Position numbers and translations under genes: made by a program
NCBI GenBank assembly: GCA_965212165.1
Contig: OZ243096.1
Span: 2,108,001 to 2,172,000 of the forward strand
Length of the DNA: 64,000 nucleotides
Direction of reading: 5' to 3'
DNA from: RHLJ01 sp965212165
GTDB lineage: Bacteria > Bacteroidota > Rhodothermia > Balneolales > Balneolaceae
In this document: one piece after another, positions 57,676 to 64,000 of the stretch
Numbering within the stretch: position 1 is the first letter of the stretch
How the letters are laid out: each line of letters begins with the position of its first letter
Notes under the pieces: model-generated
The model's input: the letters and a program-made list of their open reading frames with translations, nothing else
Told to the model about the DNA's origin: nothing
The model's database searches: none

Positions 57676-60600
57676 ATGAGACGTACTATAAAAATAATTT
57701 CAAGTATAGCGATAGCGATTTTAATATCGCTATCAGCTAAGGCGCAGGTTGGATTAAGTATTCCAATAATTCCTCCAAGTGAAGGATATGTTGTTGGTGA
57801 TACGGTAAAAGTTCCTGTGTATGCGGATTCCAGCTTAACTGGAAAGGGTGCTTTAGCACTAACAATGAGGCTTACATATAATGACTTCTATTTGGTGCCA
57901 CTAAATGTGGAAACTGATAGTACCATATTAAAAGACGCTGGCTGGTCAGTCACACCTAATCTATCCGACCCAGATGTAATAACCATTGCTTCTGCTGGTA
58001 CTTCAGAATTAACAGGTTCTGGAGCATTATTTTATATCAATTTTAAGTTGGTAAGGCAAGGAACTGGGTATATTTATTTCGATCAGGCGAATACTTTTTT
58101 TAACGAAAGTATTGATGATATACCAATCTCTTATGCATTGAGCTATGGTTATGTGTCTATTGGAGCAAAACCTACTATTTCGGTTAGTCTAGCAAGTAGT
58201 GGCGTAATCGTTCTAGGAGATTCAGTGCAAGCTTTTGTATCTGGGCAGGAAAACCCAACCTCATGGTCAGTTACCGATACAAGCCTTGCATCTATCAAAT
58301 CGAATGGTATGATACAGTCTAAAGCATTCGGTACGGTAGGTATTATTGCTGAAGACAATAGAGGGATTATCGATACAACTGATTTGAGAATCCTTGGTTT
58401 TAGACTAACAGGGTCTGATACAACTAATTTTGTTGGACAAGAAGTATCAGTATCAATAAATGCTTCTGATTTGACAACGTTAAATGCGCAATCAGGATCA
58501 TTTTTTCTAAATACTAGTAGTGGAAATAATTTTGAAGTTTTAAGTATCGATAAAGGACCACTTCTTGATTCAGGCGCTTCCATAACATACAATAAAGAAG
58601 CAAATGGTATCTCAATCGCTTTTGCTCAGACTACAAATATCAATGGGGCTGGTGAACTACTTCGCATTAATATTAAATATTCTGATGAGAATGCATTTAC
58701 TAGCTCTGCTTCGTTTTCAGATGTTCTTATTAATGAAAGCCTAGAAGGGAGAGGAAACAGTTTTACTATTCGTTCATTAGCACTTCCAGCTCTTTCAATT
58801 AGTAGAAATACACTACCAAGGTATCTAGTTGGAGACTCACTTCAATTTTCGGTAACAAATAACACTGGACCGGTATCATGGTCGGTTACTAATCCTGCTC
58901 TTGCAACTATTGATCAATCTGGAAAAATGATCTCAACTAAAGGAGGGACCTTTAAAGTTGCTGTTGAAGATTCAATTGGAGCAAAATCAGAATCCTCAAA
59001 TTTAACTTTCTACGATACTTTTGTACAATTTCCAGATACCTCAATGTTATTATCAGATACCTTGTTTTATCCAGTACGAGTGTCAAATATTGAGAATTCG
59101 AATTCCTCTATTTTATCCGGCGATATAACATTCACCTACAATACAAATAATCTTGATTATTTAGGTTATAGCACATCTGGAGCACTTAGTGAAGGATGGA
59201 GTTTTGCCGAAAATCAACTTTCTACTACTCAAGTAAAACTTGTAGGCGGTGGGGCAAATACGATTGAATCTAGTGGTGATTTCATGTATTTGAAATTCAA
59301 AGTAGATACTACAGTTTCTACCGATCAATACTCATATATCTATATAAATGATGTATTGTTTAATGAGGGTGAACCAAATTATACAAAAGATGATGGGCAA
59401 ATATTTATTTCCACAAAACCATTAACTCCAACCTTAGTTTCTCCTGTAAATAATGCTGAAAATATAACTCTTAACACTATATTGGATTGGGATACAGGCG
59501 TAGGTGCCGATAGTTATGATGTTCAGCTTTCAACAAACCCATCATTTACTTCATTAATCATAGATACTACAGGTGTAATACCAACTGAATTATCAGTATC
59601 AGATTTAGCTGGAAGTACTACCCATTATTGGAGAGTCAAGTCAGTCAATTCAAGTGGGGAAAGTAATTGGTCATCCTATTTTTATTTTAGAACAGCTGAT
59701 CCTATTCCAGCGAGTCCAGTATTAACTTCACCAACAGATGGTGCAATTAATCAGCCATTAACTACAGTTGGTAGTTGGTCATCTGTAACATATGCAGACA
59801 GTTTTAGAGTTGAACTTTCTTCGAAAAATGATTTCTCCACTCTTCTATTAGATAGTACTATTGTTAGTTCGCAGAGAAACATGCTTTTTCCAGATCTTCA
59901 AAATGATAGTACCTATTATTGGAGAGTTTTTGCTTCAAACGAAAGTGGTGAAAGTACTGCGTCGGAATCAAGAGTTTTTACAACTATTGTAGAATTACCA
60001 GAAACACCTTTATTAATTATACCTGCAGATAGTTTAGTTCAATCAGATACTGTTGCCTTTTTTAGTTGGTATAAATCTGATAGGGCTACAAACTATACAC
60101 TTGAATTAACAACTACTGAAGATTTCTCAGTTGTAGATTTTAGTCAAACAGGGTTAATTGATACAGTTACATTTCAAGAAAACTTAGCATATTTGACACA
60201 ATACTATTGGAGAGTTAAAGCTACAAATGTAGCAGGTGATAGTGATTGGTCGACTGTGAGAACATTTGAGACCAAAGCTCAAGATGCGGTTACTCCAAGT
60301 TTACTAAGCCCATCAAATAATGCTAATCAAATAGACACTGCTGCTACATTCTTGTGGAACACATCAACTGCGGCGGTTTCCTATAGATTCCAGTTAGCAA
60401 ATGACCCAGGGTTTATATCTCTGGTTTCTAATCAAAGTGCACTAACAGATACTACGGTAACTGTAACAGGACTTACAAAGGGAACAAATTACTATTGGAA
60501 GGTAAAAGCATTTGGAGCTCAAGATTCTACTGGTTGGTCAAGCATTTACTCATTTACAACTGAAGTGGAACTACCAGAAATTCCTGTTTTGTCAGCTCCA

Positions 60601-62883
60601 TCTGATAATGCAACTGAAGTGAGTATAGACCCAATTGTTAGCTGGTTTAGCACAGCACGTGCTGATAGTTTTAATGTGCAGCTTTCAACAGCATCAGACT
60701 TTAGTTCAGTACTTTTTGAATCAATGACTGCAGATACTTCCTCAAACATTAATGGATTAACCCCATTTACTGAATATTATTGGAGAGTTAAAGCATCCAA
60801 TTTATCTGGCGACAGTGATTTTAGTAGCCCGTTTAGTTTTACGACCGCAGCTATACCAGCTCCAATTCCAGTATTACTTTCACCAGTGGAAAACGCTGTG
60901 AATGTTGATACAGCGCTTACTCTACAGTGGTCAAATAATGCAGCAGCGCTAAGCTATCAAGTTCAACTTTCTGATACTATGGACTTCAGTAGCACTCTCT
61001 TTGATGTAACTGATGCAGACACATCGCTTGCAGTTACGGGTTTAGCCTATTTCACAGATCATTACTGGAGAGTTCGATCTGTAGGCTTTGGTGGAGATAC
61101 TTCAGCTTGGACTTCAACATCGAGTTTTAAAACGATAATTGAAATTCCTGAAATTCCTGTTTTGTCAACTCCATCTGATAATGCAACAGAGGTGAGTATA
61201 GACCCAATAGTTAGTTGGTTCAGCACCGTACGTGCTGATAGTTTTAATGTACAGCTTTCAACAGCATCAGATTTTAGTTCAGTACTTTTTGAATCAATGA
61301 CTGCAGATACTTCCTCAAACATTAGTGGATTAACCCCATTTACTGAATATTATTGGAGAGTTAAAGCATCCAATTTATCTGGCGACAGTGATTATAGTAG
61401 CCCGTTTAGTTTTATAACAGCAGCTATGCCTGCACCAATTCCAGTATTACTTTCACCAGTAGAAAACGCTGTGAATGTTGATACAGCGCTTACTCTACAG
61501 TGGTCAAATAATGCAGCAGCGCTAAGCTATCAAGTTCAACTTTCTGATACTATGGACTTCAGTAGCACTCTCTTTGATGTAACTGATGCAGACACATCGC
61601 TGGCAGTAACTGGCTTAGCCTATTTCACAGATCATTACTGGAGAGTTCGATCTGTAGGCTTTGGTGGAGATACCTCAGCATGGTCTTCAACATCAAGTTT
61701 TATGACAAAGTCAGAAGAACTCTCATCACCAATGTTATTATCTCCGGGTAATAATAGTACTGATATCTCTGCTGACACTGCAATCTTTGTTTGGACGAAT
61801 ATTCTTCAAGCATCGGAGTATAATTTTGAATTATCTATCGATACCACTTCAACGCCATTAATAACTAATACAGTTGAAGACTCAACAATTACTTATCTAA
61901 ATCTCTTTAATTCCACAAAGTTTTATTGGAGAATTCAGGCAGTAGATACATTACAGGGTAGGCAGTCAGTTTGGACACCTTGGTTTAACTTCACTGTAGA
62001 AGATGCGCCAAATCTTCCACCTGTAGTTATTTCATCTATATCCTCCTTATCACTTGATGAAGATTTTGGGACTCGTACAGTTGCTAAATTAGATACGGTA
62101 TTTAGTGATCCTGAAAGTGTGCCACTATTATTTGAAATAGTGAGTGCTACAGATCTAGTATCTAGTACTATTGAAGGAGACTCACTAATTTTTACTTCTG
62201 TGTTGGATACAAGTGGAGTAGGGCAGATTATACTAAGAGCAACTGATGATATTGGTCAAGAAGTATTAGATACATTAACAGTTAATGTTAACTCAATTAA
62301 TGATCTCCCATATGTTCTTCAAATTCCAGATACCTTAAGTTTTACTTCTGGTGAATCATTAGGCTTCAAATTTGATACTTCATTTGCAGATGTCGAAGAT
62401 CAACTTCAAGATTTAACATTTGCAATTTCTGTAGATCCATCAGATATAGTTCTCGGTTTTGATCCATTAACTTTTACAGTTAGTCTTAGCTCACCTACAT
62501 TTACTGGCTTGGGGAGTATAACATTTACCGTAACAGATAGTGATGGGGGAGTACTTGAAGTTGTGTTGATTGTAGAAGTTAAAATGGCTACTTCAAACGA
62601 ATTCGAAACGGGAGCCCCAAGAGAATTTGAACTAAGTCAAAACTATCCAAATCCATTTAATCCAAGTTCAACGATTAGATTTGGAGTTCCTGAAGCTTCT
62701 GATGTAAGACTGGAAGTTTATAACATGCTTGGACAAAAGGTATCTACTCTTGTAAATCAAAAAATGCAAGCAGGATGGCACACCGTTCAATTTGATGCTG
62801 CTGGACTTTCAACGGGAACATACATCTACCGCATCCAGGCTGGAGATTTTGTCTCTACCAAAAAAATGATGCTCATCAAATAA
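57676..62883 (+). CDS. Cohesin-like and fibronectin-III-like repeat protein with T9SS tail
   Basis: 1735 aa with a signal peptide ending SAKAQ. Three cohesin-like beta domains (about 25-165, 235-365 and 450-580; each has an early D-T/V-x-x-P-V strand and an S-G-x-x-x-F-K-V-like late strand) alternate with two Big_2-like domains (SWSVTDTSLASI and SWSVTNPALATI). Nine fibronectin-III-like repeats follow (about 580-1440), each with a (P)xLxSPx(D/N)xA opening and a YYWRVKA-type strand. Repeats 5-6 and 7-8 are nearly identical. Cadherin-like domains (about 1450-1640) and a T9SS tail (NYPNPFNPSS, ending KKMMLIK) close it. It lies 50 bp after the dockerin-bearing beta-helix gene, so the two products may interact on the cell surface. 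A strong terminator follows. Confidence 0.88.
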   Translation: MRRTIKIISSIAIAILISLSAKAQVGLSIPIIPPSEGYVVGDTVKVPVYADSSLTGKGALALTMRLTYNDFYLVPLNVETDSTILKDAGWSVTPNLSDPDVITIASAGTSELTGSGALFYINFKLVRQGTGYIYFDQANTFFNESIDDIPISYALSYGYVSIGAKPTISVSLASSGVIVLGDSVQAFVSGQENPTSWSVTDTSLASIKSNGMIQSKAFGTVGIIAEDNRGIIDTTDLRILGFRLTGSDTTNFVGQEVSVSINASDLTTLNAQSGSFFLNTSSGNNFEVLSIDKGPLLDSGASITYNKEANGISIAFAQTTNINGAGELLRINIKYSDENAFTSSASFSDVLINESLEGRGNSFTIRSLALPALSISRNTLPRYLVGDSLQFSVTNNTGPVSWSVTNPALATIDQSGKMISTKGGTFKVAVEDSIGAKSESSNLTFYDTFVQFPDTSMLLSDTLFYPVRVSNIENSNSSILSGDITFTYNTNNLDYLGYSTSGALSEGWSFAENQLSTTQVKLVGGGANTIESSGDFMYLKFKVDTTVSTDQYSYIYINDVLFNEGEPNYTKDDGQIFISTKPLTPTLVSPVNNAENITLNTILDWDTGVGADSYDVQLSTNPSFTSLIIDTTGVIPTELSVSDLAGSTTHYWRVKSVNSSGESNWSSYFYFRTADPIPASPVLTSPTDGAINQPLTTVGSWSSVTYADSFRVELSSKNDFSTLLLDSTIVSSQRNMLFPDLQNDSTYYWRVFASNESGESTASESRVFTTIVELPETPLLIIPADSLVQSDTVAFFSWYKSDRATNYTLELTTTEDFSVVDFSQTGLIDTVTFQENLAYLTQYYWRVKATNVAGDSDWSTVRTFETKAQDAVTPSLLSPSNNANQIDTAATFLWNTSTAAVSYRFQLANDPGFISLVSNQSALTDTTVTVTGLTKGTNYYWKVKAFGAQDSTGWSSIYSFTTEVELPEIPVLSAPSDNATEVSIDPIVSWFSTARADSFNVQLSTASDFSSVLFESMTADTSSNINGLTPFTEYYWRVKASNLSGDSDFSSPFSFTTAAIPAPIPVLLSPVENAVNVDTALTLQWSNNAAALSYQVQLSDTMDFSSTLFDVTDADTSLAVTGLAYFTDHYWRVRSVGFGGDTSAWTSTSSFKTIIEIPEIPVLSTPSDNATEVSIDPIVSWFSTVRADSFNVQLSTASDFSSVLFESMTADTSSNISGLTPFTEYYWRVKASNLSGDSDYSSPFSFITAAMPAPIPVLLSPVENAVNVDTALTLQWSNNAAALSYQVQLSDTMDFSSTLFDVTDADTSLAVTGLAYFTDHYWRVRSVGFGGDTSAWSSTSSFMTKSEELSSPMLLSPGNNSTDISADTAIFVWTNILQASEYNFELSIDTTSTPLITNTVEDSTITYLNLFNSTKFYWRIQAVDTLQGRQSVWTPWFNFTVEDAPNLPPVVISSISSLSLDEDFGTRTVAKLDTVFSDPESVPLLFEIVSATDLVSSTIEGDSLIFTSVLDTSGVGQIILRATDDIGQEVLDTLTVNVNSINDLPYVLQIPDTLSFTSGESLGFKFDTSFADVEDQLQDLTFAISVDPSDIVLGFDPLTFTVSLSSPTFTGLGSITFTVTDSDGGVLEVVLIVEVKMATSNEFETGAPREFELSQNYPNPFNPSSTIRFGVPEASDVRLEVYNMLGQKVSTLVNQKMQAGWHTVQFDAAGLSTGTYIYRIQAGDFVSTKKMMLIK
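60578..61705 (+). repeat. 573-bp tandem duplication within the Fn3-like array
   Basis: Unit 1 (about 60578-61150) and unit 2 (about 61151-61705) align with a constant offset of 573 bases, measured at two places (60581/61154 and 60865/61438). Each encodes two Fn3-like repeats. Over about 186 aligned residues I count 8 differences (about 96% identity), whereas the other Fn3 repeats of the same protein are widely diverged. This marks a recent in-frame duplication. Confidence 0.93.
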
Positions 62884-62908
62884 GCATCACAAAATTTATT
62901 TAAATAAA

Positions 62909-62946
62909 AGAAGCCTTATCAAAACAATAGATAAGGCTTCTTTTTG
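62909..62946 (+). terminator. Intrinsic terminator after the cohesin/Fn3 protein gene
   Basis: A perfect 12-bp stem is formed by agaagccttatc (62909-62920) and gataaggcttct (62930-62941) with a 9-base loop, followed by a T-rich run. It lies 26 bp after the stop codon. Confidence 0.93.
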
Positions 62947-62999
62947 TTGGTTAATACTTATACACAACAAATAATCAATCACTCACTTATAAAATAAAC

Positions 63000-63614
63000 A
63001 TGATTAAAAACAAAACAGTACAAATACTCACCGTATGTGCATTTTCTCTTTTACTAATTACTGGCTGTAAAGATAGCGGTACAGATGCAGACCCAGATTC
63101 AAATAGCGATAATAACTTTCAATATGATGGTAAAACCTACAGTTTAGAATCAGGAATAATTGAAGATTATGGCGAAGAAAAACCAGGGTTCAGAAACTAT
63201 GACTTTTTTCTAACCGAGAAGCAGGAGAATTTTGAGGACGAAAGTGAAGAAGCAGAAATTAACTCTGATTACATTATCTACTTTTGGCTAGAGTCTTTAG
63301 ACGCTAGTTCATTTACGGGTGGAACATTCAACTATGATGATAGTGATGAAGCGGTAGCAAGTCATTTATATGATGGAGCACTAATATTCATAATAAATGC
63401 ATCGGAAGATGATTTTGAAGAGTACTTTGTAACTGCTGGTTCCGTTGATGTTTCAATTAGTGGAGATACATATACTTTAGATTTTGATGTTACCCTAAAT
63501 AATGACAAAACATTAGTTGGTTCATTTACATATGACTTCGAAATTATTGATAATACAGCACCATTAAAATCAGCAACTCCAGATACTAAGAAGCTTTTTA
63601 TGAATCGTAAATAA
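63000..63614 (+). CDS. Small acidic lipoprotein of unknown function
   Basis: 204 aa. A lipoprotein signal peptide ends in LLITGC (cysteine near residue 23), then a Ser/Asp/Asn-rich linker (DSGTDADPDSNSDNN) typical of surface lipoproteins in this bacterial group. The mature domain is beta-rich and acidic (FQYDGKTYSLESGII, GGTFNYDD, VDVSISGDTYTLDFDVTL). The final strand pattern resembles small immunity- or lipocalin-like folds, but I do not recognise a family. It is flanked by terminators on both sides and so is a single-gene unit. The C-terminal end (KKLFMNRK) is basic and not a T9SS tail. Confidence 0.8.
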   Translation: MIKNKTVQILTVCAFSLLLITGCKDSGTDADPDSNSDNNFQYDGKTYSLESGIIEDYGEEKPGFRNYDFFLTEKQENFEDESEEAEINSDYIIYFWLESLDASSFTGGTFNYDDSDEAVASHLYDGALIFIINASEDDFEEYFVTAGSVDVSISGDTYTLDFDVTLNNDKTLVGSFTYDFEIIDNTAPLKSATPDTKKLFMNRK

Positions 63615-63652
63615 AGTAGATACTTGCGATTAAATTAAAACTTGTAGTTCTA

Positions 63653-63684
63653 AAAGGCTGTTCACAAAAAGAACAGCCTTTTTA
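63653..63684 (+). terminator. Intrinsic terminator after the small lipoprotein gene
   Basis: A perfect 11-bp stem is formed by aaaggctgttc (63653-63663) and gaacagccttt (63671-63681) with a 7-base loop, followed by a T-run. It lies 38 bp after the stop codon. Confidence 0.92.
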
Positions 63685-63749
63685 ATTTCGCCTCCATCCA
63701 AATAATCACGATATTAGTAGCCTAACCAATCAGAAAGAGAAGGCATTTA

Positions 63750-64000
63750 GTGAAAGAATTTATCCGTATTGCATCAGGGCAAGGGTTTTGGGGAGATCTC
63801 CCCATGGCACCTGTAAATCAAGTTAAACAAGGCCCAATTGACTATCTAGTAATGGACTATCTCGCTGAGGTAACCATGTCGATTATGCAAAAGCAAAAAA
63901 TGAAAAACCCTGATTGGGGGTATGCTCGCGATTTTGTTGGTGTGATTGATCAAATTTTACCTGAAATATCTACTCAAGGAGTTAAAGTAATCAGCAATGC
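63750..64000 (+). CDS. AtuA/DUF1446-family protein, N-terminal part (runs off window)
   Basis: A GTG at 63750 begins a frame that stays open to the right edge (83 complete codons). It is preceded by a purine-rich agagaagg that could be a ribosome binding site; an in-frame stop at 63723-63725 limits the start. The sequence opens with IRIASGQGFWGDLPMAP, then QGPIDYLVMDYLAEVTMSIM, NPDWGYARDFV and ISTQGVKVISN. This is the conserved N-terminus of the acyclic terpene utilisation AtuA / DUF1446 family, which in Pseudomonas is linked to citronellol/geraniol catabolism. In other bacteria the same family occurs beside acyl-CoA carboxylase genes. The rest of the protein and its neighbours lie outside the window. 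Confidence 0.82.
   Translation, partial: MKEFIRIASGQGFWGDLPMAPVNQVKQGPIDYLVMDYLAEVTMSIMQKQKMKNPDWGYARDFVGVIDQILPEISTQGVKVISN

Noticed and set aside
60546..61322. Minus-strand open frames in the Fn3 array that look like a repeated protein
   Set aside because: They are shadows of the duplicated plus-strand coding sequence and have no start context or recognisable product.

Overview
This 64-kb window is AT-rich (hand counts of ordinary coding lines give about 31% G+C). It carries marks of the Fibrobacteres-Chlorobi-Bacteroidetes superphylum. Four secreted proteins end in a type IX secretion system (T9SS) C-terminal sorting domain with the NYPNPFNPST signature. Start sites mostly lack a strong Shine-Dalgarno sequence, and several GTG or TTG starts are used. 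The combination (NPFNPST tails, low GC, giant surface proteins) suggests a Balneolota/Rhodothermota-like bacterium; this is inference from protein character, not a database match. I saw no tRNA, rRNA, CRISPR array or insertion sequence.

Left part (1-16053), mainly chromosomal housekeeping. It holds the end of thyA overlapping folA, a hybrid histidine kinase, an HD phosphohydrolase coupled to a hotdog thioesterase, an M42 aminopeptidase, a YjdM/PhnA zinc-ribbon protein, a methyltransferase, a Sua5/TsaC-type tRNA-modification enzyme and mfd. Next is a Bat-type set (BatA-like VWA protein, BatD-like membrane protein, DUF58 protein) that is interrupted by an M23 lipoprotein peptidase on the opposite strand.

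Middle part (16054-36812). A very AT-rich intergenic region with a 23-bp palindrome precedes four same-strand genes for secreted DUF11/Ig-like proteins of rising size (about 161, 890, 2389 and 3325 aa). The third combines DUF11, SdrD_B-like and invasin-like modules with a long predicted outer-membrane beta-barrel and three OmpA-like segments. The others look like fibrous or adhesive surface proteins. None has a T9SS tail. The smallest is clearly richer in GC than its neighbours and resembles a free-standing copy of the C-terminal module of the two larger DUF11 proteins. I consider this the best candidate for an undescribed envelope-anchored surface-structure locus.

A short conserved group follows (36834-40079): a receiver-only response regulator, recO, a DegP/HtrA-type protease and a small lipoprotein.

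Right part (40373-63614), T9SS cargo. It contains a subtilisin-like protease, a TPR histidine kinase with its LuxR-type response regulator, an FG-GAP protein, a beta-helix protein with a dockerin-like and a cohesin-like module, and a protein with three cohesin-like domains plus nine fibronectin-III-like repeats (two of which are a recent 573-bp tandem duplication). A small lipoprotein closes this part. Four clear intrinsic terminators mark transcript ends at 45950, 51971, 62946 and 63684. The window closes inside an AtuA/DUF1446-family gene.
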